Shown here: positions 47,091 through 57,565 of the stretch, piece by piece
Layout of the letters: each line of letters begins with the position of its first letter
Numbering within the stretch: position 1 is the stretch's first letter
Assembly (NCBI GenBank): GCA_036023115.1
Contig: JAYKKT010000061.1
Coordinates: 16,184,501 to 16,248,500, forward strand
Length of the DNA stretch: 64,000 nt
Direction: 5' to 3'
Source: Brasenia schreberi
Taxonomy: Eukaryota; Streptophyta; Magnoliopsida; Nymphaeales; Cabombaceae
Program-made: the position numbers and the translations under genes
The notes under the pieces: generated by a model
The model's database searches: none
Told to the model about the DNA's origin: nothing
The model's input: the letters and a program-made list of their open reading frames with translations, nothing else

Positions 47091-47239
47091 GCTGCCAAGG
47101 TGGACGGACCCGAGCAAGTTGAGAGGAGAAGCAGATCACTTGTAAGTGTTTAAATTCAGTTTTTACCTTACTCCTTTGAAATTCAATTTAATTCGATATG
47201 GGGTTGTAATAATAGAGCGGAGTCTCCCCCCGAAATGTA

Positions 47240-47910
47240 ATATTCGTGCTTGATACACAAGCCACACATGCACACTTGAGCCTTATCGCTCTTAGTCATA
47301 CACAAGGAACACCCACGTGCACTTGAGCCTTTCCGCTCTTAATTGCACACGATTGCACATACATTGAGCCTTTCCGCTCTTAAGCTAAAGTATATATTTC
47401 CCTTTGGGTATTTACTTTAGTGAAAGTTGTGTGAGTTGCAATTCAATTCGGATTGTTACATTCAAGTCGTGTAAGTTTATCATTTAAAATTTCACACTTG
47501 CACACAAAAGCACTCGAGCCTTTGCTCTACACTCTCACGCACATTTTGAGCCTTTGTTGCTCATAAGATATAATATACTTATATACTTTCAAGCTGTGTG
47601 AGTTTTACATTAAGTCGAGTTGCATTTCCCTTGTGTAACTTTACATTCAAGTCGTGTACGCACTTACATTCCGGGTGGGTTTAATTTAAGTTGTGTGAGT
47701 TGTCATTTACATTTAACCAAAAGCACTCACTCACAATTGTGCATTTCCGCTCTTAAGATATAAGTATATTTCAATTTTGTAATTTACATTCAAGTCGTGT
47801 GAGTTGCTTTACATTTCGGGTATTTACCTTAAGCTACGTGAGTTGCACTTTCAATTTCGGGTATTTACAATAAGTTGTGTGAGTTGCTTTCAATTCGAGC
47901 CTAGCTCACA
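47240..47910 (+). repeat. interspersed tandem modules in solo LTR C
   Basis: Two modules recur. The first is TTGAGCCTTTCCGCTCTTAA or a variant (about 47276, 47321, 47366, 47516, 47554, 47738). The second is 'ttacattcaagtcgtgtgagttgc' followed by 'tttcgggtatttac' or a variant (about 47400-47900, at least six times). Spacing is irregular, 35-75 bp. Confidence 0.75.
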
Positions 47911-48367
47911 TCATCATCTCAACCCAAAAAATATTTGTGCATCCTTGCGTTCGTGCATTTTCAAAGAAACCCCAAATCTACGCTCAAACACGCTGAAATT
48001 AGGCCACTTGTGCACACACATATCTGACCTAAATAGCTAAAACTCAAAGACTTGGAATCGTACAGCCCCCCATATATAAAAATTTGCAAACATAGGCATA
48101 ACTCGAGTTTTTCAAAAACACTTGTCTCTTTTCCAGAGTCCAAATTATTTTATTAAAGTCTATAAGTGCTTAAACTGACCCTTGAGCATCGGTTCAAGAA
48201 TGTTTAAAGCGAAAAGATCCCGCTTGCTCACAATTGCCTCAAAAGTCAGATATTTCAAAATCTTCGTTAGCTTGAGCAAGCTAGCTAGTACGCCCTTAGA
48301 AATGACATAGATATGAAAAGATTCATTTCCGGCTTTAAAACCAGAAGTGAAAATTTTCATGTTTACA

Positions 48368-48372
48368 AGAAG
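48368..48372. repeat. target-site duplication AGAAG (right)
   Basis: AGAAG directly after GTTTACA at the right end of the solo LTR. Confidence 0.9.
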
Positions 48373-48545
48373 TCATTATGCTTCTCCCATGAATGCATTC
48401 CCTTGAACAACCATAATCAATTGTGATATCCGAAACTAAAAGATAAAATCATTATTGATGAACTTGATCATTTCATCCTGGTTCACCATGGTTAACAGTA
48501 GGGCTCCAAGATTTTAGATTGATCTTTTTTATTTGGTCCATGGCC
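48373..48545 (-). pseudogene. Gypsy element C integrase core fragment
   Basis: The minus strand encodes an (I/V)KFINNDFI segment followed by a glycine-containing stretch, the part of the integrase core between the first and second catalytic Asp residues. It continues logically into 45330-45230 on the other side of the solo LTR. The preceding zinc-binding domain is not recognisable. Confidence 0.55.
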
Positions 48546-48549
48546 TAAC

Positions 48550-48721
48550 CTCATAACAGGCATGGTTTGATGATCGGCTGAAGTTCTACCATAAGTGCTT
48601 TTTGCAACAAACCAACATGTTGGTATTCTTGAAATCTCATAATAGGCATGGTCTGAAGATCGTTTGAAGTTCTACCATAAGTGCTTTTTGCAACAGACCA
48701 ACATGTTGGTATTCTTGACAT
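48550..48721. repeat. recent 86-bp tandem duplication
   Basis: The unit 48550-48635 (starting CTCATAACAGGCATGG) is repeated at 48636-48721 with about five substitutions. The period is not a multiple of three, so it also shifts the frame of the element C remnant. It is much less diverged than the surrounding element. Confidence 0.9.
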
Positions 48722-49089
48722 CTTTTCCATAATTGATGTAATCTTAATGTATCGTTGGCTAAAATAATATCTATATCAATATATCAACCACTTCATTATC
48801 GATGTTGACAGATGAGCCCCATATTCTTTCATAAACTTCAATTACCACCATTTGACTTTCATTTCTACTCAAACATCTCAAAAGCAAACCACAATTACTT
48901 CACTTATATAACTCATCATCCAACAAAGTATAGCTTAACACCCTACGTCAAGTTTTAATATCTGAGCATTGCAAGGGTTTATCCAAACATTTTATTGATG
49001 AGTTTTTCCAGTTATGAGGTTCCTTACCTCAAAGAATCGAGGATATCACTACCAAAGAACCATAAACTATTTTATGACCCAAGGTAGTC

Positions 49090-49500
49090 TAACCTAAACT
49101 ATTTGCTACTTGGTTTTCATTTCGAGGAACGTTCTGAACAAATCATTTGCATGCTGATACAAGGGTTACAAATTTGAACTAAGACATTGGCAATCCCTCA
49201 TTAATTGACTTAGTGTGACTTGAGAGTCCCCATAAATCTTTACTTTCTCATCCCAATAATGGAAACCAAACTTAAATCATAAATCAAAGCCTAGTATTTA
49301 TTGCACTATTAGTAAGGCCTTGCTTAAAGGACATCAACATCATACCTACTTTCTTGGTTAGGGAAATAGTACAAACACCAATTCCCACACCTCAATTATA
49401 CCTTGAGCCATCGAGCATAACTGACCAAGATTGTTTAGATATCATACGTGTGCTATTTGTAAAGGGTGAATGTCATAGAACATTCCATATACCAAGAAAT
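49090..49500 (-). pseudogene. Gypsy element C archaeal-type RNase H remnant
   Basis: Broken frames give a GVGIGV strand (about 49390), a VKIYGDSQ-like strand near 49240 and a VPRNENQVANS end (about 49110-49140), the usual finish of an aRH domain. With the first RNase H at 49911-49624 this again gives the dual RNase H layout. Confidence 0.6.
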
Positions 49501-49599
49501 TAGCCATTACCTTACCCTCCAATGCTTTGAGAGGGTAATGTTTCAAGTCAAAAGGACACAGGCCTGCCATGAAGAGTTGGATGGCCAAGTAGGTAATAG

Positions 49600-50560
49600 T
49601 AAGATATTAACTTTGCTTATCACCTATACCACGGTTATGAGAAGATAATGTTCTAATTTCATACAACAACGATACAAGGCCAAACAAATTGGAGTATGTG
49701 GAGATTCTACATTGGTGAGTAACCAACTCAAATAGAAAATTGCCCACTCGGTGTTGTCCTCTGCGTTTTGTGCCAAGAGAGCACCGAATGAAATTTTTAT
49801 GGTAGCTACATACAATTTCAATGTTTTCCAAAAATTAGGAGCACCAACATAGGTGGTTTCACTAAATATTCCTTTATCTTCTCGAACACAAATTGTTACT
49901 CTATTGTCCAAACAAAGTCATCCACACTCTTTAACTTCAATAAGGTTGTTAAATGTGTCATCTTGCACTTGCCGTTAGCAACAAAATATTACAAATACTT
50001 AAACTACCCAATTAAATGCCTCAATTTTGCCCCTTGGTCATGTTTGGGTCAACCTTAATCCCTTTGGTATGCACCAAGAAACCTAGAATTGTCCAATAGA
50101 AACTATAAAATCTTGTTAGGATTCAATTTTAAGCCTTGCTTCCACATCCGGTGAAAAGCATTTCAAAGCTTTCAAACTTGACCAAAAATATCATCAATGT
50201 ATATCTCCCTTTTTTTATTAAATCATGAAAGATGTAATTCATTGCTCTTTGATATATGGCACCAACATTCTTAAGTCCAAATGACATCACTATCTATTCA
50301 TAAATTCCTAATAGCCCTAGGCAATAAAACACCATTTTATGTGTATCCTCGACATTTACCTCAATATGGTTATACCCCATCCACGAACGATAAAATCCCA
50401 TCATAGTTGCTTCGGCGACCAACATATTAGTCATTGGTATAACATATTGATCCTTAAGAGTGGTCAAGTTAAGATTTTGATAATCAATGCATACCCGTAC
50501 TTGGTTATTGTAATGAACTTGACCTCTACTTTCAACATAATAGTAAACTTAACGAACTTT
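49600..50560 (-). pseudogene. Gypsy element C reverse transcriptase and first RNase H
   Basis: RT in broken frames from about 50500 gives VCIDYQNLN, then KDQYVIPMTN and a GYNHIEV stretch. The catalytic YIDD is intact at 50201-50190, followed by LKLNPNK near 50125. The frame 49911-49624 holds RNase H: ISFGALLAQNAEDNTEWAIF, SWLLTNVESPHTP and KLEHYLLITVV. Stops and shifts are frequent. Confidence 0.82.
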
Positions 50561-50779
50561 TGGGGTAAATCATGCATTTCATGATACTTCTAGGCAAAGC
50601 AGTCTTTGTATTGCTTGAGCAATTTGACCAATCATGACCAATTCTCATTAGGCATATGAATACTCACCTTTGTCAGTCTCACTGTTCCTTTTGAAGCCAA
50701 ATTCATCGCAATAAGAGAGTTTGCTAAGATGAAACTTAGTTCATTCATAATGTTGAGGAAACACAATAATTTGAATATA

Positions 50780-51150
50780 TTCAATCCCTATCGAGTAGTA
50801 GGTTATAACCCGAGCATCAACCATGGTAACTGATGGTTCCCCTCAAAGTCTTTGAGCCGACATTTAGTTCAACAACTATTACTCCCATGGTAATTGATCG
50901 TTTCTCTTAAAAATAAAAAAACTTGAGATTTGTTGAAATTAAATCAGCAAGCACCTTTCTGATTTGCTATAATGCATAACATGGCATTACATTAAATATA
51001 GCACCATTGTCTATGAACAATTGCTTAAAAAAGCTATTATTCGCCTCTATGATAATATATATTGATCATAAATGTCTTGCAATAACATCTAGTGGTCTCT
51101 CAAATACCATTGGAATATCAGTATTACTTACGAAAGCTGCCAAATCCGGT
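50780..51150 (-). pseudogene. Gypsy element C aspartic protease remnant
   Basis: The minus strand around 51017-51003 encodes FIDNGA, then FNVMP, corresponding to the DSG(A/S)..N.MP active site with Ser changed to Asn. About 200 bp further on, a YNLLLDRD block (about 50790) matches the YNLLLGRDWIH that ends plant Gypsy proteases. Confidence 0.7.
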
Positions 51151-51189
51151 TCATCTATTAAAAAATCACCTTTCAAAATCAACCATTTG

Positions 51190-53400
51190 TTTCCTCTAGG
51201 AGTAAAACTCACCATTAAAAAAGTTTATGCCTTTCGAAAAATACAAAGAATGTGCAAAATTATTGTCAAAGTCTTTATTAGATATATACATCTCATATGA
51301 GAAATTGTCATCTTCTTCAACAACGCCTTCCCATTCTAGGTTACTGCTCGTCACTGTATGCAACCTTTTGAATACTTCGAGAAACAATGAATCATGTGAA
51401 TTCACAATAGTTGGAAATCTTGAAATTTCACGTGGGTTTGACCCATGTATGCGTGAAGTCCTCGTTACAAAGTGGTTAAATCCCCAATTCTCCATATTGT
51501 GTCCTCTTCTTCAGGATCATGTTAGTCCAATCAATCTTTTCTCCGTTCGTCAAGAACCACTTTGACCCGTTCGTCTAGGTCTTCGAACAGAAAATACAAA
51601 TACCTTTCAAACTCAACATCTTTCACATTCATTTTTGGATCAAACACCCTAGTAGAGTCCCTTGCCAAAGGATCACATGAATTTCAATACCTCATTCTCA
51701 TTTGAGGTCAATTTTGTCTTAGAGGGTTGACACCTTTCTTTTCATCTTAGGGGATAGTCTTGTTCTTACTCCTTATCAAAATCAACGATGACTTGAGAGT
51801 GATGATTTACTAAGTATTTTTCATGATCATCAGTATCCCACCACGTTCAAATTGCCTTCTGTGTTAAGCACTTCTTCATTGAGCATGTCACTTTTGAGTA
51901 CCAGTAGTCAACCAACAAATGGATGGGAATCTGGTGGATAGTCAAGAATTCCCTAGCCATTGCTCCACTCTCAAGGGATCGACTAGGGTTTGATCATATG
52001 ACCTTGAAAAGGGAAACAATTTTCACCCCAAGAAATATTCAATGAAGTCAAACCAGCATGTACTTGGATTTTGATAGCTCGAGATGGGCGTCGATGATGC
52101 TAACAAAATATCTCTTTGGTGATAAAATTCACGATGTGGTCTTAGGTGGAACCCCACATTTTGTCGCGGTTTCACTTGATAATTTCATTGAACATGTCCT
52201 CGAGCTTGGTATCTGGGGTGATTCGACAAACGAATTAGTCTCGAAAAATCATGTTCGTCTACAACCTCTACTTCTCACCAGACACCTTACATTTTCATCT
52301 TTTGTTCAGTCGGGAGATGTGAATAACGATGATCAATTTCCTTCACCTAGAGTGAATCAAATTTCTTCTTCAGGTTCCACCGTGATGATGCATAATGGCT
52401 AGATTTATATTCCACTATAACAGATACAGGTGGGAATAGATTTGCTTCAATCCCTACTTTCTTGTCCAAAAACTTTGAACATCTTCCCTTGACAACTTGT
52501 TGTACGACTGAATAAAACATGACACAATGGCTAATACCATGTAAGGTCAAGTTATGCGACTTGTAGTATCATGTCTTCTTGAGCCTATCTCAGGATGATA
52601 TGGAATGTCCTTTGAACAAACATTTTATTGATCCCTCAGAAGTATATCGAAGATATCAAAAAGCCAATTTTTTCATCAGCTTCCTTTTCTTTCTTCCTTG
52701 GGGGCGAAGTGCATACAAACATAAGGAGGCATTTGTGTTAACTTGGCAACTATGGCTTCAGTTGAATCAAACTCATTATTGGTATCCTAGATCATACCTT
52801 TCAAGCAAGAAATCAAGTCTTGTCATTGATTACGTTTCGAGACTTTTCGCTCATTGCATGATTAACCTAAGGTGTTGAGGATATATTTGACCTATGCTAC
52901 CTAGTTTGTTAACTTTTCACAGCTTTTTGGCAAAGATTTATTAAAATTATAGGTTTTGACTGAGGTTGGACCTTGTTGTAATGCTTGAGAAATGTGTTTT
53001 GTATCTCATCTCGAGTTTCAATGGATGTAGTACCAAGCATAAGCTTGGTCAGTTATGCTTGGTCAGTAAGAGCAGAGATGAAAAGCTTATGTTTATGCAT
53101 CTCGTTGTCACCTGGCTCTATGCATTTGAGGCTAAAAAAGGTCAAATGCTCTCCTGGATATTACTATCTTATTCTGAGAAGGTGGTAAACTTAGCTTTGA
53201 AACTTCCTAAGATTGGCACAATCCTATTGACCCAATGGGGATATTGTTTACAATCTACTTTAGTATTGAGAGTTTGTAGTTCGAATTCAAAAATGTTTTT
53301 AACCATGTTGATAACCACATCACGATTCATTGGGGCATCTTCTTCCACCAATATTAGATTTGTCATTTGATTGCCGAATGCAAATCAACAATTTGCTAAT
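51190..53400 (-). pseudogene. Gypsy element C gag remnant
   Basis: The frame 53366-53169 ends YPHWVNRIVPILGSFKAKFT, which matches the start of the Retrotrans_gag region ('YP.WV......P.GFK.PKFT.F.G'). Further blocks down to 52350 resemble gag in broken frames, including an 'SHNLT-H' segment near 52540 where a 'C..H...GH.T..C' motif is expected. The region 51190-52050, including the frame 51495-51196, is gag-pol linker of unknown content. Confidence 0.55.
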
Positions 53401-53539
53401 GGAAACAATGCTTGCGGTGATTAGAACGACACTCTCTCATGTTGGTATATCGGGTGCAGTAGGAGAATCGAAGGCCCAAAGTCTGGTGGCGTTGTTGGTA
53501 GTTGAAAACCCATCCTGTTTTGGCTGCCATAAAGCTTAG

Positions 53540-54119
53540 ATCTCCTCAAGAAACCAAGAGATGGAGTACAAGGACATGCTTCCAAACATTTGATAAGCAC
53601 CCAACATACTAGATGGCGTCAAGATAATATTTGGTTGGGTCGCCACTATTGTTTGAAGTGACAAGATTAGGATCGAAAACTCAGGTGATTGTCGAATAAT
53701 GTTCTCATTCGTACTATAAGTCAGGTCCTCAAGTTATGGACGGTCTTGGGAAGTTCTCACTCCCACTATAGGTACCAAACATCGACACTCGCTGGGATGG
53801 TATTTGAGTAGCAACTTGTTGCCTTTGTTTCTTGACAAACAAATCTGATCTCAAATGGAAGCCAATTGATTAACGATCATCGTAGGCATGATTTTTGTTA
53901 TCTGGTAGAACAATGCTTTTTGAAGATCCCCAAACTACCTGAATAACCAGTCTTTAACTGATGACCGAAGGCATTTTCATTCAATTGTACGTGAAGAACA
54001 TAGCCAACATAGTCTACTTCTGCTGGTGTGAAGATGTTGCACTTGATCGTTTAAGACTGATGGTCGAGTGCCACAAATCAGGGATGATACCGGATGATCA
54101 GTGTTTATGTTATAAGAAG
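53540..54119. other. probable 5' LTR or leader of Gypsy element C
   Basis: It lies between gag and the recognisable LTR block. No primer site was identified with confidence. Confidence 0.35.
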
Positions 54120-54535
54120 TCATGAGATAAACTCAACCAGATCGAGTATGTATACATTGGATAACCCTATGAAGATGTGTGTCTCTCCCATCCAGCATGC
54201 CAAAGATGTATTACCATCTGAAGTAACAAATTCATACGAATTGTTCAGCATGCCAAGAGAGAAATGAGAACGGATAAGATATCACACAACGGAATGGATT
54301 CTTGAGAATACGACTATACTATCTCAGTTGCCAATGAGGGTTACATAGGCTCCTCACCTCTCTACTATATATACCATTCCTTTTGCAGTGATTGGGGTAT
54401 GTCAACCGGTCAAGATCAATTAAGGTACATAGGCATGTCTTCAACATCATAATCCTTCACTAGCCACATGTCCTTTCTATTTTGAAACTCTCTACCTTAC
54501 CTTCTATCATATATCCTCATATATTTATGGCAACA
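54120..54535 (-). repeat. LTR of Gypsy element C (5' part)
   Basis: On the minus strand it starts TGTTGCCATAAATATATGAGG at 54535 and matches LTR D (start TGTTGATGTCAGAAAATATA at 57565) over several hundred bases, including 'tcatatatcctcatatatt', 'aatctt(c/t)c' and 'tatata' or 'tatttata' TATA-like words. Confidence 0.65.
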
Positions 54536-54539
54536 ACAA

Positions 54540-54914
54540 TTCCATTAAATAAAAGTCATGATAAGATAAGATATGGGGATTTAATGACTTGTAAATAATT
54601 AAAAAGGGAGAACAATTAGATATTCGGGTGAAATGGGTAAGATGGTCTGGATAAACACAAACTGGTTGAGTAGTGGTTGGGTCATTCTGCACAACAAACA
54701 TGTCCCAACTCTTCAAAACAATTAATGAATTGGGCATGGTCTTATCAACCGGCTATAGGGCTGGCAATTGAGCCATAGAATTCATTGATTGGCTTTTGTG
54801 GCTAGTTCATCCAAGTGATGAATGTTTTCGACTCGATTTGTTGACATAATGGCCTCATATCAAATGGGTTAAAATGAAGGGCCTGAAGAGGCACGGGAAT
54901 AGTCGCTTCTCTTA
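54540..54914 (-). repeat. second LTR fragment of the same family
   Basis: 54800-54914 matches 56810-56945 of LTR D ('tcgactc', 'atatcaaat(g/a)ggttaaaatgaagg', 'gaggcac'). It lies outside the LTR end at 54535, so it comes from another copy. It stops at the SINE target duplication. Confidence 0.5.
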
Positions 54915-54928
54915 AATGTGAAAGGACA

Positions 54929-55057
54929 TTGCATCCAGAGCATTAGCTCAATGGTAGGGTCTCTTGTGCCATTGTTGCTGGTGGGGACTTTCGACTCCCA
55001 AAGGATGCATGTTTGGGTGGGTGTGTTAGGCTTCGGCCTCCTCTTGTAACAAAAAAG
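54929..55057 (+). mobile_element. tRNA-derived SINE, copy 1
   Basis: It begins TTGCATCCAGAGCATTAG. An A box (TAGCTCAATGG, 54944-54954) and a B-box-like CTTTCGACTCC (54988-54998) form a polymerase III promoter. The 3' part carries TTAGGCTTCGGCCTCCTCTT and an A-rich tail. Flanking direct repeats AATGTGAAAGGACA (54915-54928) and AATGTGAATGGACA (55058-55071) differ at one base, a typical SINE target duplication. Confidence 0.88.
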
Positions 55058-55151
55058 AATGTGAATGGACACCCAAGGGTAGATGATGCAAACCCTCCAT
55101 AATATGCTGGTCTAGGAGATCTAATGCCCAACAATAGACTGGGTTGCGTCT

Positions 55152-55207
55152 TTGTTCCATCGAGAGCATTAGCCTAATTGGTACCATAGTATCTACGCTA
55201 TCCCTAA
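55152..55207 (+). repeat. possible SINE 5' fragment
   Basis: GAGAGCATTAGCCTAATTGGTACC repeats the SINE head with an A-box-like TAGCCTAATTGG. It ends at the left target duplication of SINE copy 2, so copy 2 may have inserted in an older SINE. Confidence 0.4.
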
Positions 55208-55224
55208 CAATTCCTACATTTTCG

Positions 55225-55311
55225 TTTTTTTGGTTAAAGAGGAGGCTGAAGCCTAACACATGCATATGCACGCTAGAGCACCCTGCTGTTGGGCTAATGC
55301 TCTGGGTGCAA
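55225..55311 (-). mobile_element. tRNA-derived SINE, copy 2 (internally deleted)
   Basis: On the minus strand it starts TTGCACCCAGAGCATTAGC and contains GTTAGGCTTCAGCCTCCTCT before an A-rich tail, matching copy 1 at both ends. About 40 bp, including the B box, are missing. Flanking words ATTCCTACATTTT (55210-55222) and ATTCCTATAGTTT (from 55311) agree at 11 of 13 positions. It is convergent with copy 1, tail to tail, 168 bp apart. Confidence 0.8.
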
Positions 55312-55950
55312 TTCCTATAGTTTAAAGAAGAGGAACTCTGCCCTCGTGCGACGAGGCAGTGATCCCTTTATGTGTTTTTCTTTTATAACGAAATATTCAT
55401 CTTCCTAATATGTGCTGCGGAAAAATGGAGACGAATATAACTATTTTATGTGTTTTTCTTTTGTTAATTTAAAGGAAAGGCGAAAAGAAAGACAGGAATG
55501 GGATATTTTCTATTATGTTGTTTTTCTTTTCTTGTTAAAATGAAGTATAGGAGGAAATGCAATCTCTTCATTTTCATATGAACAAAGAGAAGGATCCGTT
55601 CTTGTTCTAAGATAGGAGGATGCAGCTATTTATTCAGCTCCTCTTTGTTACCCAAGAAAAAGAGTGAGAGGAAGCATCGACCCTTCGATTCTTTCTCGTT
55701 TGGTTTCTATTGGAACTAGAATGGATCGATAGATCCACCAGAGTAGGGAGTAGTAGTGTCGGGTTTAAAAGTCGATTTGGTGGTCTAAAGGTCGGATCTT
55801 TGTGAAACAAAATAAAGTAAGGGTAAGAAGGGAAGCCCAAGAAGAATATTCGTGTCATAAAACTTGGATGTGACCTCCTTATTAATTGGCAAACATATAT
55901 TTGAAGAACGCTTTTTTTTATTTAACTTGTAAAGGTACTTGTATATTTGT
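55312..55950. other. spacer, possibly organelle-derived in part
   Basis: 55560-55860 has a higher GC content and purine-run texture than its surroundings and an open minus-strand frame (55858-55634). The look is reminiscent of organellar DNA, but I did not recognise a gene. Confidence 0.3.
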
Positions 55951-56339
55951 AAGTTTGATGAATTTTACACTTGGATGATATTTACCAAAAATTGTACATA
56001 GGTATACTACTTACATGATTTGCAAGTTATGAATAAGATTTATTTACATGTGCCTAGACTTTCATAAGCTGCACATAGGCAGGGAAAATAATCTGCAATA
56101 TAACTTATGAAACTGAAATTGATCACTCAATAGAAAAATATATAATGGTTGGGCACCATTACGTTATATCAACATATCCCTTATTAAATGGAGTATCGGA
56201 GAATTTGTTGTCCACACATGGTACTTGCATTTGAAATATGCCTAAACTCTTATTTATGCAGGAAGAAACGTGTTGGACAGGGTAAAACCGTATAATGGGT
56301 GAGGGTATGATTTATTTTGCTTGAAATGAATTAATATAA

Positions 56340-57565
56340 ATTCACTATAGGTGAGAGGTGTTCAGTGTATTAGATTTCTGTTCATCAGGTCAAGTTAATA
56401 CAACTGGAAATAAGACACTAAAATTGGGAAGTGTCTAGTGTATCATGGTTTGGCTCATGAAGTCAAGGGAAAGGAGCCACTAACAATGGCAGGTACTTGG
56501 TGTATCAGGACTGGGATCATGAGATCAAGTTGATACAACTACAAAGATGCTATGAAGGGTGGTAGGTATTTGGTGTATCGGGTTAGGTTTGTGCGGTCAA
56601 GACAGATAGAACTGGTATGATATCCACAACATAGTGTGATCTAGTGTATCAAGTTTGACTACCACTTGAAACGTCATTGTCAGCGAAAAGGTGGCCGCTA
56701 TATCATGGCTTTGCTCAAGCAACTAATTTTCATTCATATGAGTCATTGATAGTGGAAGGTATAAGGCGTATAATGATTCGATGCAAGTAGAATAAGCCAT
56801 GACACAACATGGAGGTATCTAGTATATTCGACTCAAAGTTGTCAAGAGGGACATGCTGACTCAGCCTCCATATCAAATAGGTTAAAATGAAGGAAACAAT
56901 TAGTTTTCCAAAGAGGCACCACAAGAGTCCCTTCTCGTTGTGAACGGACTCCTGAATGGATAATATAAACAGACAAAGAGAATTAGTGGAAAAATTAGGG
57001 TGGACACGTAGGATAGAGCATGAGCACTAGAAGATGATAGAGCATGTCATAGAACTCTAACTCTTATTCTTAAGAGAGAAACAAGAGTGAATAGACTAAT
57101 GTATCAAGCAATGGAATGGGTTTCCGAAAATCTAATTCTACATATTTTGACTGCCAATCATGACTTTCGTGGGCACTCTATATGTCTAAGGTGAAAAGAC
57201 TAATTTATAAGTAAGCTTAAGAAAAGCAAAGAAAGAAGAGAAGATAGGATCATTGATTTCTTCATGCCTCCTCATCACACGTGCCTATTTATAGGTTTTT
57301 ACTGAAACAACAAATAACATGCCGAGCATTGTGGATATTATTTCCAAGAACTCTTCACTACTCTATAATCCCACTCTTTTCATCGCAACATCAACTAGGA
57401 CATATCAACCAACCTCATGATTTGTACAATCCGTTAAGTACATGTGCCAATCTTTGTATGCTCGACATCATAATCTTTCCCAGACCTTCATGAGCAAAGT
57501 ATCCCTTCCATTTTAAAACTATTCACATTCTACCATGTATCCTCATATATTTTCTGACATCAACA
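56340..57565 (-). repeat. 3' LTR of Gypsy element D (left end not determined)
   Basis: On the minus strand it starts TGTTGATGTC at 57565, preceded by the purine-rich GTAGGAGACATT, as for a 3' LTR. A TATA box CTATAAATAGG reads on the minus strand at about 57296-57286. Its 3' portion is filled by a degenerate 70-bp tandem repeat. Confidence 0.65.
56355..56830 (-). repeat. degenerate ~70-bp tandem repeat in LTR D
   Basis: The word (t/c)(t/a)(g/a)GTGTATCA recurs at about 56363, 56435, 56497, 56570, 56641, 56697, 56766 and 56819. Each is followed by a 'catga(g/a)(a/g)tcaag' word in the better-kept units. Spacing is 53-73 bp. Confidence 0.75.

Larger units (their letters stand above)
45336..48367 (+). 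mobile_element. solo LTR C (Tat-like Gypsy), 3,032 bp, inserted in element C
   Basis: It runs from TGTAAAC to GTTTACA, a perfect 7-bp terminal inverted repeat with TG/CA ends, and is flanked by AGAAG on both sides. There is no internal domain, so it is a solo LTR left by recombination between two LTRs. A TATA box at 45919-45927 is followed by a GA-rich leader. The 3' part matches LTRs A and B. It is about 0.75 kb longer than them because of a C-rich repetitive tract (46180-47090) and a repeat-rich stretch (47240-47910). It is inserted in the integrase of element C, in the opposite orientation. Confidence 0.92.

Noticed and set aside
47240..47910. CRISPR-like array
   Set aside because: Modules are degenerate and irregularly spaced, lie within a plant LTR, and have no cas genes.
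37356..48367. LTR A and LTR C as the two ends of one element
   Set aside because: They are in opposite orientations, and LTR C has its own target duplication on both sides, so it is an independent solo insertion.
54944..54998. tRNA gene
   Set aside because: A and B boxes are present, but there is no acceptor stem pairing or anticodon arm. Flanking duplications and the A-rich tail identify a SINE.
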